In this document: in pieces, positions 43,357 to 52,833 of the stretch | How positions within the stretch are numbered: the stretch's first letter is position 1 | Layout: every line of letters starts with the position of its first letter | Origin: Asticcacaulis sp. SL142 | GTDB lineage: Bacteria > Pseudomonadota > Alphaproteobacteria > Caulobacterales > Caulobacteraceae | Assembly: GCF_026625745.1 (NCBI RefSeq) | Contig: NZ_CP113061.1 | Coordinates: forward strand, 1,575,501-1,639,500 | Length of the DNA: 64,000 nt | Direction of reading: 5' to 3' | Translations under genes and position numbers: made by a program | The notes under the pieces: generated by a model | Seen by the model: only the letters and a program-made list of their open reading frames with translations | Database searches by the model: none | What the model was told of the DNA's origin: nothing

Positions 43357-45240
43357 ATGAAATACCGGGCGGATATCGATGGCCTCAGGGCGCTGGCGGT
43401 TTTGCCCGTGGTTCTGTTTCACGCGGGCATCCCCGGCATTTCAGGCGGGTTTATCGGGGTCGATGTCTTTTTCGTCATCTCAGGCTACCTGATCACCGGG
43501 ATTTTGCGCGATGACCTTGAGGCTGGACGCTTTTCCATAGCTCAGTTCTATGAACGCCGCATAAGGCGCATCATCCCCGCCCTTGCCGCCGTGATCATCG
43601 CCACCTGGATCACGGCGTGGCTACTGTTCCTGCCGTCCTATTTTCAGGATTTCTCCAAAAGCGTGGCGGCCACCGCGGCGTTTATTTCCAATCTCTATTT
43701 CTGGAAGTATTCAGGCTATTTCGAAGCCAGCGCGCTGTTGCGTCCGCTGCTGCACACCTGGTCGCTGGCCGTCGAAGAGCAGTTTTATATTGTCATGCCC
43801 ATCGCCATGTGGGTGGCCTTTAAACTGATCCGTAAACACTGGGTATGGCTGTTTGCCTTGGGGGCCGCCGGATCGCTGGCTTTAAGCATCTATCTGACAG
43901 ACGTCGGGCCGACGGCGAATTTCTTCCTGCTGCCGACCCGGGCGTGGGAGCTTCTGGCCGGGTCGCTTCTGGCCCTGATGCGCCTACCCGCACCACGCAC
44001 CGCAACCGTCGCCCATGTTCTGAGCGGGCTGGGGCTTTTGCTGATACTGGTGCCGATCGTCGTCTATACCGAAGCCACGCCGTTTCCGGGGCTTACCGCC
44101 CTGCCGCCCGTTCTGGGCGCGGTTCTGCTAATCTACAGCGGGGCCTTTCCGGCGGGCCTTGGCGGACGGGTTTTGTCGTGGGCCCCTATGGTCTTTATCG
44201 GTAAGATTTCCTATTCGCTGTATCTGGTTCACTGGCCGGTGACCGTGTTTGTCCGCTATGTCACGCTTGAGCCTCCAAGCCTGATGTGGGCAGGCTTCAT
44301 CATCCTCTTAAGCTTCATTCTGGCCGTTTTAAGCTGGCGCTTCATCGAGCAACCGTTCCGCCAGCCGGGTTTTGCGCCGTCGCGGCCAGTTTTGCTGGTC
44401 GGCACACTGGCAGGGCTTGTGGCCCTGTTTGCGCTGGGTTCGGCCGGTGTGACCCTCAAAGGCTTTCCTGACCGCTTTCCCGACTATGATCCGGTCGTCG
44501 TCGCCGACGGGCGCACCAATAGCTGGAACAATAATGTCTGCTTTTTCGAGGCCCCGATACCGTATGAAAAGTGGAACGCTGATCAGTGCCGGATTGTGAG
44601 CAACGGCCCGGAGGCTGTGTTGCTGTGGGGCGATTCCTATGCCGCCCACTATGTGCCGGGCCTGACCGATAATGCCGCCCACATTCCCTACACGCTGTAC
44701 CAATACACCGCCGCCGGTTGCCCGCCGGTCTTGTCCTATTACTCCTACGCCCGCCCCAACTGCCAGAATTTCAATGCCAACGCCTTAAAGCTCATCAAGA
44801 CCTTAAACATCAAAACCGTCATTCTGTCGGCGCGCTGGATTGACATGAAAAGCCGGGGGATGGACCAAATACAATCAACCCTGTCCGCCCTTAAGGCCAT
44901 GGGCGTGAAGACCTATGTTATCGGCCAAAGCCCATTGTTTGTGACCGATGTCGGCGTCATCGCTTTCCGGCAGGTCAGGCAAACCCCACGCCCCAGCGTC
45001 GCCGCCAACAGTTTTGGCTCTGAGATCAATGAAAGCCTGCACCGCGCAACCGGTGACGTAGTTTTCACGGATCCTCTGACATCTCTATGCCCCAACGGGA
45101 CGCACTGCACCTATCGCCAGGGGGAGCGGCTCCTGTTCAGCGACAGTGGTCACTTTTCAAACAGCGGTAGTGGTGACGCGGTCAGGCTGTATTTTCCGCT
45201 CTACACACCCCTTAAGGGCAAGGTGAACACCGTGCCATAA
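43357..45240 (+). CDS. OafA/YrhL-type acyltransferase with SGNH domain
   Basis: A 627-residue inner-membrane acyltransferase 3 protein. The N-terminal part begins YRADIDGLRALAVLPVVLFH and holds the conserved VFFVISGYLIT, RRIRRIIPAL and SLAVEEQFYIV motifs over about ten helices (1-370). The C-terminal periplasmic SGNH-like domain (about 410-620) has the GDSYAAHY block. Such proteins O-acetylate LPS O-antigen or other surface glycans. AAGGGG precedes the ATG. It ends at a terminator. Confidence 0.9.
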   Translation: MKYRADIDGLRALAVLPVVLFHAGIPGISGGFIGVDVFFVISGYLITGILRDDLEAGRFSIAQFYERRIRRIIPALAAVIIATWITAWLLFLPSYFQDFSKSVAATAAFISNLYFWKYSGYFEASALLRPLLHTWSLAVEEQFYIVMPIAMWVAFKLIRKHWVWLFALGAAGSLALSIYLTDVGPTANFFLLPTRAWELLAGSLLALMRLPAPRTATVAHVLSGLGLLLILVPIVVYTEATPFPGLTALPPVLGAVLLIYSGAFPAGLGGRVLSWAPMVFIGKISYSLYLVHWPVTVFVRYVTLEPPSLMWAGFIILLSFILAVLSWRFIEQPFRQPGFAPSRPVLLVGTLAGLVALFALGSAGVTLKGFPDRFPDYDPVVVADGRTNSWNNNVCFFEAPIPYEKWNADQCRIVSNGPEAVLLWGDSYAAHYVPGLTDNAAHIPYTLYQYTAAGCPPVLSYYSYARPNCQNFNANALKLIKTLNIKTVILSARWIDMKSRGMDQIQSTLSALKAMGVKTYVIGQSPLFVTDVGVIAFRQVRQTPRPSVAANSFGSEINESLHRATGDVVFTDPLTSLCPNGTHCTYRQGERLLFSDSGHFSNSGSGDAVRLYFPLYTPLKGKVNTVP

Positions 45241-45244
45241 AACA

Positions 45245-45276
45245 AAAAGCGCCCCGATATATCGGAGCGCTTTTTC
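45245..45276. terminator. bidirectional terminator
   Basis: AAAAAGCGC pairs with GCGCTTTTT with an inner CCGATATATCGG. T-runs on both strands serve the acyltransferase on the plus strand and the small gene on the minus strand. Confidence 0.85.
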
Positions 45277-45298
45277 GTTAAGCACGAAACTCAAATAT

Positions 45299-45574
45299 TC
45301 AGACGCGATCAAGCGCTTCGCGCACCAGCGCAATCGCCCCTTCGGCCTCTTCGGTACATTCCATCGACAGGCGGTCGATCTCTTCCTGCGCAAATGAGCG
45401 CATCAGAAGGGCCGCCTGAGGCGACAGCGCCATCAGGGTACGCACAGACGCCCGCGCCATGGCCAGCGCGGCATCCATATCTACTAAATTCGCTGTGTCA
45501 CGCGCCACTGCCAAGGCATAAAGGCGCGATGCCACATCCGGGGAGGAACTTGGCATAATTTTCTTCTTGAGCAT
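45299..45574 (-). CDS. small helical protein, unknown
   Basis: A 91-residue, all-helical and acidic soluble protein (DMDAALAMARASVRTLMALSPQAALLMRSFAQEEIDRLSMECTEEAEGAIALVREALDRV). Not recognised. The start may be the later ATG giving MPSSSPDVASR; neither has a strong ribosome site. It shares the terminator with the acyltransferase gene. Confidence 0.5.
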   Translation of the reverse strand: MLKKKIMPSSSPDVASRLYALAVARDTANLVDMDAALAMARASVRTLMALSPQAALLMRSFAQEEIDRLSMECTEEAEGAIALVREALDRV

Positions 45575-45952
45575 GTAAGGTGAATGGGGGAACTCAGGTA
45601 CAGTACACGGGTAGATTACGACAAAAACACACAGTCCCGCTAAAACTGCTGACGCCTTGCAATGATTACATTGTAACAGATATTGTGACGAAATCTAGGT
45701 CACCCCAATTGGTCAACCATAGCGGTCATTAGTCGTCATACAATTGTAATATAAGGACTCTTGAAAAACGGCTTTGTAAAAATTACGAATTAACCACAAT
45801 ATTTAGTATAATTTATCACGATACCGCTATCAAAACGCATAATAAATCGAAAAAATTGCACAAGCTTGCAAGAAAAACGGTATTAAGATGATGAATTGTG
45901 TCGGAAATATGGCCAAATCCGGCACAATCCACAGCCGCTCAATCAGAATCGA
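45575..45952. other. AT-rich intergenic region, no gene seen
   Basis: About 380 bp, clearly more AT-rich than the surroundings. Two short palindromes resembling operators are seen: TTACATTGTAA near 45669 and TACAATTGTA near 45739. No reading frame or RNA signature is visible. It likely carries the promoter of the small gene to its left and terminator sequences of the YidB gene. Confidence 0.45.
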
Positions 45953-46369
45953 TCAGCGTTTAAACAGGCCGCCCAGCACGTCCTGAACAATACCGCTGCC
46001 ACCCAGTTGCCCGACAATGTCACCAAGTCCGCCGGAAAGCCCTTCCGCGGAGATCTGACCATTGGGGCTGAGCTTATCGATCAGGCCCGGCAGGACATCG
46101 GCGATCTGCGCCGGATTAATCCCGATTGTCTGGGCGATCTGCGCCACCTGATCAGAGCCCAGCACCGACTGAATCTGCTCAGCCGAAATCGGCAGGTTGG
46201 CACCATTACCCAGCCACGACTGCACCACGTCCTGCAGGCCGCCCTGTGAAAGCTGGCCCACAATGTCATTCAATCCGCCATTGCCGACCAGACCCGACAG
46301 GGCCTCCAGATTAAGGCCACCCTTATCGCCGCCGCCCAATGCGCCTAAAACACCATTCAGAATATCCAT
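45953..46369 (-). CDS. YidB/DUF937 family protein
   Basis: A 138-residue Gly/Leu/Gln-rich protein: LGALGGGD, the repeat GGLNDIVGQLSQGGLQDVVQSWLG and LPISAEQIQSVLGSDQVAQIA are typical of the YidB family (DUF937). The function is unknown; no signal peptide is visible. Monocistronic. Confidence 0.85.
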   Translation of the reverse strand: MDILNGVLGALGGGDKGGLNLEALSGLVGNGGLNDIVGQLSQGGLQDVVQSWLGNGANLPISAEQIQSVLGSDQVAQIAQTIGINPAQIADVLPGLIDKLSPNGQISAEGLSGGLGDIVGQLGGSGIVQDVLGGLFKR

Positions 46370-46515
46370 TGCCCGCTCCTTTAATTTGCGCTCAGTCTGC
46401 CCGACATTAAGCCGTTAATCGCAAGCGTGAAAAGCCGCAAATCGCAGCCTGACAGGGCTCTGAGTAACATTTGCGACACCAGAGCGTTTAAACGCGACAA
46501 TACAAAAACCGGCGT

Positions 46516-46552
46516 AAAAAAAACCGCGCCGGATACCGGAGCGGGTTTTTCA
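46516..46552 (-). terminator. ppa terminator
   Basis: AAAAACCGC on the plus strand pairs with GCGGGTTTTT, with inner CCGG/CCGG, giving a GC stem and T-run on the minus strand. It lies 21 bp after the pyrophosphatase gene. Confidence 0.8.
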
Positions 46553-46572
46553 GAACTCAAAACAGATAAGGC

Positions 46573-47109
46573 TTAACCGACCTTGGCGGCCAGTCGTTCC
46601 TGACCTTCGCGGATCAGTTGGGCCGCCACTTCGGGCTCGCCCCAACCCTTAAGGGTCGTGACCTTGTTCTTTTCCAGATCCTTGTAGTGCGCAAAGAAGT
46701 GCGCGATCTGCTCGATCAGTATTTCTGGCATCTGGCGGTAGCTGGAGACATTGCTATAGTACGGGTGCAACTTATCGACCGGCACGGCCAGGATTTTCTC
46801 GTCCTTACCGGCTTCGTCTTCCATCAGCAGCACACCGATGGGACGCGAACGGATCACGACCCCCGGATAGACCGGCACGGGACCGACCACCAGAATGTCG
46901 CACGGGTCGCCATCGTCAGCCAGGGTGTGCGGAATAAACCCGTAGTTACCGGGATAGAACATCGACGTGTAGAGAAAACGGTCGACAAACAGAGCCCCGG
47001 AGTCCTTATCCAGTTCGTACTTGACCGGCATGCCACCCTGGGGAATTTCGATAATAGCGTTAATGTCCCACGGCGCGTTAGGACCAATAGAAATCTTATC
47101 TATATTCAT
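46573..47109 (-). CDS. ppa: inorganic pyrophosphatase
   Basis: A 178-residue family I soluble pyrophosphatase. The start MNIDKISIGPN is chosen by family length; the 46 residues in frame upstream are not pyrophosphatase-like. The active-site segment is intact: EIPQGGMPVKYELDK, MFYPGNYGFIPHTLADDGDPCDILV with its metal-binding aspartates, then EDEAGKDEKILAVP. It hydrolyses PPi to drive biosynthesis. Confidence 0.97.
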   Translation of the reverse strand: MNIDKISIGPNAPWDINAIIEIPQGGMPVKYELDKDSGALFVDRFLYTSMFYPGNYGFIPHTLADDGDPCDILVVGPVPVYPGVVIRSRPIGVLLMEDEAGKDEKILAVPVDKLHPYYSNVSSYRQMPEILIEQIAHFFAHYKDLEKNKVTTLKGWGEPEVAAQLIREGQERLAAKVG

Positions 47110-47310
47110 AAGTTCTGGCTTTTTGATTATATAACAAAGTTGCGCCCATTTAAGAGATTGAGGCTGTTCGCACAAGCGAAGAGTTAGAAAAAGTGAAAAC
47201 TTTGTGGCCTGTACCGATAAAATCCTGGGGCTGGTGACCGGATACACGGTCTGTTAAGCTTAATGAAATCAATACCGTGGCAAACCATGACCACAGACAC
47301 GCGGGGAAGT

Positions 47311-48135
47311 ATGATGTCCGATTTCGATTTTATGGCTTTTGGTTTCGATATAGCCGCTCTGGTGATCTTTTTCGTATGCTGGTTCGGCTATGAGCACCTG
47401 ATCCGATTGCTGTCCAAGCGCCGCGGCATGTTGCTGAAAGATTTGACCGTCGTGCGCCATGCCTGGATGCGCGAGATGGTCATTCGGGACTTCAAACTGT
47501 TCGATTCCAACCTGATCGGCCACGGCGTCAATTCGGCCAGCTTTTTTGCCTCCGCCAACCTTATCCTGATTGCGGCCATCGGCGGCGCCCTGTTCAGCAC
47601 CGATGTCACCTTTCAATACGCGACCGGGCTTGGGATCGACACCTCCTCATCCTTGCTGGTGCTTAAACTATCACTGGTCATTGTTTGTCTGGCACGCGGC
47701 CTGCTGAACTTCATCTGGGCCCTGCGTCAGATGAATTACTGCGTGGCGGCCTTCGGCGCCATTCCGCTCAATGTCGACAAAGAAACCGCTGACAAATTCA
47801 CCGAAGCGGCATCAGATATCATCGATCCGGCCATGTCGAATTTTTCGCAAGGCGTGCGCGGTTACTATTTCTCTCTGGCCGCCGGAGCTTGGCTGTTCGG
47901 GCCGTGGGCACTGGTGATCGCCAGCATAGGGGCGGTATTTCTGCTCGGCTGGCGTCAGGCCAGCTCTCAGGCGTCACGCGGCCTTCGCCGGATGCGCGAA
48001 TTGCTGGAGGAGCACCCCTACCCTACCCGCACCCGTCCACTCTATGAAAACGACCCCGCACCGCTTGAGGATATTCTTGCGATGCACAAGGACGACCGCG
48101 CAAATCACCTGCCTAAAAAAGAGCCGCAAGATTAG
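47311..48135 (+). CDS. DUF599 membrane protein
   Basis: About 274 residues. The start MMSDFDFMAFGFDIAAL follows GGGGAAG. Four hydrophobic segments (near 12-30, 75-100, 115-140, 195-225). DUF599 family: FVCWFGYEHLIRL near the N-terminus, RHAWMREMVIRD and FFASANLILIAAIG. The C-terminal tail is charged and soluble. Function unknown. Confidence 0.82.
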   Translation: MMSDFDFMAFGFDIAALVIFFVCWFGYEHLIRLLSKRRGMLLKDLTVVRHAWMREMVIRDFKLFDSNLIGHGVNSASFFASANLILIAAIGGALFSTDVTFQYATGLGIDTSSSLLVLKLSLVIVCLARGLLNFIWALRQMNYCVAAFGAIPLNVDKETADKFTEAASDIIDPAMSNFSQGVRGYYFSLAAGAWLFGPWALVIASIGAVFLLGWRQASSQASRGLRRMRELLEEHPYPTRTRPLYENDPAPLEDILAMHKDDRANHLPKKEPQD

Positions 48136-48217
48136 GAAAGCCCATTAAAATCACGGTAGTGACATTAATGTTTTTGCAGTTGTAACCATACGTGATCATA
48201 CAAATGCACTTTTGGAC

Positions 48218-48246
48218 TTGCGATTTTCCGCACCGCAAACTATTTT
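48218..48246 (+). promoter_or_regulatory. candidate promoter of the sRNA
   Basis: TTGCGA and TATTTT with a 17-bp spacer fit a sigma-70 promoter. The implied start is near 48253, leading to an RNA of about 86 nt that ends at the terminator. Confidence 0.45.
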
Positions 48247-48252
48247 GATCTT

Positions 48253-48338
48253 GTTCGACGTTGTTACGTCGATGCCCTTCCTGGGCGTTTCCTCCCTGTA
48301 GACTTTAGCCGCGCTTGTTATTAGCGCGGCTTTTTTTT
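48253..48338 (+). ncRNA. suhB/mmgR-like small RNA candidate
   Basis: The region contains a first hairpin CGACGT/ACGTCG, then GCCCTTCCTGGGCG with the unpaired GTTTCCTCCCTG motif, then a GC-rich terminator AGCCGCGC/GCGCGGCT with eight T. The TTTCCTCCC motif between hairpins is, from memory, the hallmark of the alphaproteobacterial suhB/mmgR (alpha-r8) family. It is convergent with the amidohydrolase gene. It could instead simply be the 3' UTR of the DUF599 gene. Confidence 0.6.
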
Positions 48339-48346
48339 GCCCGATT

Positions 48347-49234
48347 TTAGAGAGTTCCGAGGCGAAACGACTTAAGGGCCTCAATAACGGACGCCAGTGC
48401 CGATTTGAGCGTCCCGAAGCCCGCCGTCTGCTCCAAAGTCGCCTCATCCATATAGAGCGCGCGGTTGATCTCAATCTGTAGCGCGTGAACGCCCCGGTGC
48501 GGCTTACCGTAGGTTTCCATATTATAGCCCCCGGCAAAGGGCATGTTCAGCCCGACCTTAAGGCCATGCGCCTCCAGTTGCTTCTTCACAAAGCGCGTCA
48601 ATTCCGGATCGCAGGTTTCCCCATAAAGGTCGCCCAGCACGATATCGGGCAGCTTTCGCGACCCGCCGGCCTGCGTGGTTGACGGCATGGAATGCCAGTC
48701 GATGAACATAATGGTGCCAAACTGGGCGCATCCCTGCCGCAGCAGATAGTTCAGGGCGTGGTGATAGGGGGCATGAACCCGTGCAATACGCACCTTGGCC
48801 TCATCAATCCCGATGGGGTGAAGATGGATTTCCCTCTGCCCGCTCAAACAGCGCGGAATGACCCCAAAGCCGGAGCGCACCCGCAGGGTCTGGGTCAGGG
48901 CGTCTCTGGGCAAAGCGCCCTTGATCAGACGGGCATCCAACTCACGCGGATCGCGGTTAACATCCACAAACGACCGCCCATAGACAGCGCGAACACAGCG
49001 GATGTCCATGTCCTGTGAAAACCCGATCAGGTCATCGACATAGGCATCTTCGGTGGACCTAAGCACCGGCAAGGCCTCGCGTGCGCCCTGAATAAAACTG
49101 TCGGGATAGTAGCGACCGGAATGGGGCAGACCAAACACCAGCGGCCAGCCCTCCCCGCCGTCCGGCTCGATCACATCGACCGCCGGAATAAAATCGCGGG
49201 ACAAGTGCCACAGTTGAGAAACATTCGTATCCAT
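48347..49234 (-). CDS. N-formylglutamate amidohydrolase
   Basis: A 295-residue HutG/FGase-family zinc hydrolase. Motifs: FGLPHSGRYYPDSF, DAYVDDLIG, RSFVDVNRDPRELD, IDWHSMPS and LQIEINRALYMDE. It releases formate and glutamate, usually in histidine degradation; no other hut genes are here. Its position beside cpdR and tRNA-Val is a conserved arrangement in relatives, so it may act outside histidine catabolism. Confidence 0.9.
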   Translation of the reverse strand: MDTNVSQLWHLSRDFIPAVDVIEPDGGEGWPLVFGLPHSGRYYPDSFIQGAREALPVLRSTEDAYVDDLIGFSQDMDIRCVRAVYGRSFVDVNRDPRELDARLIKGALPRDALTQTLRVRSGFGVIPRCLSGQREIHLHPIGIDEAKVRIARVHAPYHHALNYLLRQGCAQFGTIMFIDWHSMPSTTQAGGSRKLPDIVLGDLYGETCDPELTRFVKKQLEAHGLKVGLNMPFAGGYNMETYGKPHRGVHALQIEINRALYMDEATLEQTAGFGTLKSALASVIEALKSFRLGTL

Positions 49235-49363
49235 ATTAGCTATTTAGTAGGCCATTCGTGCGAGTTCTTCATCCCTAATTTACGTCAGTTGCGTTATTAT
49301 CGCCTCCACGGGTCGGCTCAGCGCAACTGGCGACTGAAAAATATTGAGTAGTTATGGGGTACC

Positions 49364-49720
49364 ATGAAGAAAATTCTGCTGGCTGAAGACGAAGATTCCG
49401 TGCGCAGTTTCCTGACCCGCGCCCTGCAACGGGCGGGTTATGAGGTCGTAAGCTGTGCCGATGGCGACAGCGCGATCGAAGCGCTCGATCAAGGCCCCTA
49501 CGACCTGCTGCTGACCGATATTGTTATGCCAGGTGCCGATGGTATCGAAGTCGCCAAGATTGCCGGCCAGCGCCAGCCGGGCCTTAAAATCATGTTCATC
49601 ACCGGCTTTGCCGCGGTGGCCCTTAACGCCCAGAAAGCCTCTCCCGAAGCCAAGGTGCTCGAAAAGCCGGTGCATCTGCGCGAGATCGTGACCGAAGTCG
49701 AGCGTCTGATCGCGGCGTAA
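49364..49720 (+). CDS. cpdR: single-domain response regulator CpdR
   Basis: A 118-residue receiver domain. The acidic pocket is in LLAEDEDS, the phosphoacceptor is D52 (LLLTDIVMPGADG), with ITGFAAVALNA and the lysine in VLEKPVHLRE. The ALNA and closing LREIVTEVERLIAA are typical of CpdR, which, when unphosphorylated, directs ClpXP to degrade CtrA and other targets in Caulobacter. GTA-type spacing before the ATG lacks a strong Shine-Dalgarno. The last 14 residues are duplicated downstream. Confidence 0.92.
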   Translation: MKKILLAEDEDSVRSFLTRALQRAGYEVVSCADGDSAIEALDQGPYDLLLTDIVMPGADGIEVAKIAGQRQPGLKIMFITGFAAVALNAQKASPEAKVLEKPVHLREIVTEVERLIAA

Positions 49721-49743
49721 GCTTCGCGCAGGTTTTTACTTGA

Positions 49744-49802
49744 CCTAACGCTGCGCTTCTTGAGGGTGTTTTTAGTTGCCCTAACGCTGCGCTCCTTGAG
49801 GG
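49744..49802 (+). repeat. two direct repeats after cpdR
   Basis: CCTAACGCTGCGCTTCTTGAGGG and CCTAACGCTGCGCTCCTTGAGGG, 36 bp apart, differ by one base. They sit between the cpdR stop and the duplicated cpdR 3' end. Confidence 0.7.
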
Positions 49803-49804
49803 CG

Positions 49805-49851
49805 GGCGCGAAATTGTCACCGAAGTGGAACGCCTGATCGCGGCGTAAGCG
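49805..49851 (+). pseudogene. cpdR: duplicated 3' end of cpdR
   Basis: GGGCGCGAAATT and on to GCGGCGTAA encodes REIVTEVERLIAA and a stop, the same peptide as the end of cpdR, with several synonymous base changes. No start or upstream coding part is present. A remnant of a duplicated cpdR or of a crossover that replaced the 3' end; the changes imply it is not recent. Confidence 0.75.
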
Positions 49852-49947
49852 CCCTAAATCTGATTGTGGGATTAACCCACAGATTTCCCGAAAAATGGCT
49901 TGCTATGGCGGGGAGGCTTGGTTATACACCGCTTCCTCGCATAAAGT

Positions 49948-51184
<1,237 letters not shown>

Positions 51185-51405
51185 GGCGCGATCCGTTGAT
51201 TGTCCGAATACTCGTTTAAGTCTGATACGGTATATTTATAACGGCAACCGATTTTCCGGAAGCCTATTTCGCCGCGTTTTCGAATACGCTGTATCGTATC
51301 CATGGAAACGCCCAGAATGTCCGCGGCTGCCTTTTCACTAATTAGCGGCTCAAAAGACACGTCAGCCAGCATGAAGCACCTCCCGAACATAAATACCAGG
51401 AATAG

Positions 51406-51621
51406 TTAGCCACGGCGTCCTCCCCGGTTAAACCCTTTGTCGCTGGCCAGAAAAGCCTCCAGCATGAATGGAATTAATTCGGTGACCGGCTCCGCAACGC
51501 CGTAAGCGGCCTGATACATATCGGCGTATTCTCTGAGCGCCTGATGTAATTCCGCCCCGATGGTGATGGTCAGCTTGTTGGGGGTGCGATCAGGCAACCT
51601 GCCCAGTTTGATTTCGGCCAT
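51406..51621 (-). CDS. DUF2274 protein of the trb operon
   Basis: A 71-residue protein: IKLGRLPDRTPNKLTITIGAELHQALREYADMYQAAYG. DUF2274 commonly follows trbI in ICEs of this type. It resembles a ribbon-helix-helix start. It lies 9 bp after trbI on the same strand. Confidence 0.8.
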   Translation of the reverse strand: MAEIKLGRLPDRTPNKLTITIGAELHQALREYADMYQAAYGVAEPVTELIPFMLEAFLASDKGFNRGGRRG

Positions 51622-51630
51622 TTCGGCCTC

Positions 51631-52833
51631 CTACGATGCGTAAGGTTTCAGGATCAGGTCTTTGTGGACGACAACGCGCAAAGGCCATCCCGGTCGCACC
51701 GTAAGGCCAGGCTGGACGTTTAGCTGCTTCTCGACAATACGTTGTCCGGCCTGATTAGCGCTCTGCCGTGTCGATTCACGGATGGCCTTCACAACTTCGC
51801 TGTCGGTATCGGGGCCGGTCTGACCGGCAATCCCCAAAAGGCTCGACAGGCCGACGCCTTTGAGAAGCGACCATGTGTGATAATCAACCTTGTCAGAAAG
51901 GCCTGCGTAGCCCGCCTCGTCTGTGGCAGGCAGATTATCAAGCCCTAGGGATGATCCGTCAGGCATGATCAGGCGCTGCCATATCACCAACGCGCGAGAC
52001 TGTCCTAAAGCCACCACGCTGTCATAGCGGCCGATCAGGCGGGAGCCTTGCGGGATCAGGAGAACTCGACCCGTCACCGTGTCATAAACATTAGCTGTGA
52101 CCTGCGCGATCGTCATCCCTGGCAAGTCCGATTTCAGTCCCGTAATCAGACTGGCATTGATGATGGTGCCCGCCATGACCTGATAGGGTGAGGCCGGGGT
52201 TTGCAGACCCTGACTGTTGTAAATGTCCGCCTTTGAGCCCTGCCCTGCAAAGTCCAGCTTACGACCTTGCGCATTCTGATCCTTATCAGGATCTAGGTTC
52301 AAGCCCGCCTCTGGCTGTGTCGGGATGATAAGACTCGCATCTGTCAGCCCTGCCTCGACTGCATTCGACGCAAGCGGTGCCGCACTCCCTCTATCATTCA
52401 TGCCGAAAAACAAACCGGACTCGTGAGTGGATTGCGTTGACGCCTGATCTGCCGAACCTGAAGTCGATGGCTCTTTCAACTGCGCCTGCTGGTGTTCAAG
52501 GATGGGCTTTCCCAAATCGCCAGGAAGTGGCGGTCCGAGCTGAGGCACACCGGCCGGCACGTCTGCGTAGGTCTTCGGCAGATTTTGCAACTGATCGGGC
52601 TTAGGCTTCTGCGCATCAGAAGCTTTTTCGGGGTCATAGCCTGACGATTGATCAGCGACAGCTTTGACCTCCGGTCTTTTCAACCCAAGCCATGTGACCG
52701 CGACGATACCGACGCAGGCTAAAGCCGCTGCACCAATCAGGAGGTTGCGCTTGAAGCGTACCACTTTACGCGGCCTGGCACGTAACACCAGTGTCTCAGG
52801 GTCGGCCTTCGGGGGATCTGCCGCATCAGTCAT
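51631..52833 (-). CDS. trbI: TrbI, VirB10-like channel scaffold
   Basis: A 400-residue bitopic protein: cytoplasmic head, one membrane helix (about 30-52, LLIGAAALACVGIVAVTWLG), a Pro/Gln-rich periplasmic linker and the VirB10-type C-terminal domain (SPYQVMAGTIINASLITGLKSDLPGMTIAQV and LLIPQGSRLIGRYDS). It spans both membranes in the type IV secretion core. It overlaps trbG by 8 bp. Confidence 0.92.
   Translation of the reverse strand: MTDAADPPKADPETLVLRARPRKVVRFKRNLLIGAAALACVGIVAVTWLGLKRPEVKAVADQSSGYDPEKASDAQKPKPDQLQNLPKTYADVPAGVPQLGPPLPGDLGKPILEHQQAQLKEPSTSGSADQASTQSTHESGLFFGMNDRGSAAPLASNAVEAGLTDASLIIPTQPEAGLNLDPDKDQNAQGRKLDFAGQGSKADIYNSQGLQTPASPYQVMAGTIINASLITGLKSDLPGMTIAQVTANVYDTVTGRVLLIPQGSRLIGRYDSVVALGQSRALVIWQRLIMPDGSSLGLDNLPATDEAGYAGLSDKVDYHTWSLLKGVGLSSLLGIAGQTGPDTDSEVVKAIRESTRQSANQAGQRIVEKQLNVQPGLTVRPGWPLRVVVHKDLILKPYAS

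Noticed and set aside
49623..49820. Minus-strand frame with PSRSAALG repeats near cpdR
   Set aside because: The repeat reflects two short DNA direct repeats read on the wrong strand; overlap with cpdR and lack of a start argue against a gene.
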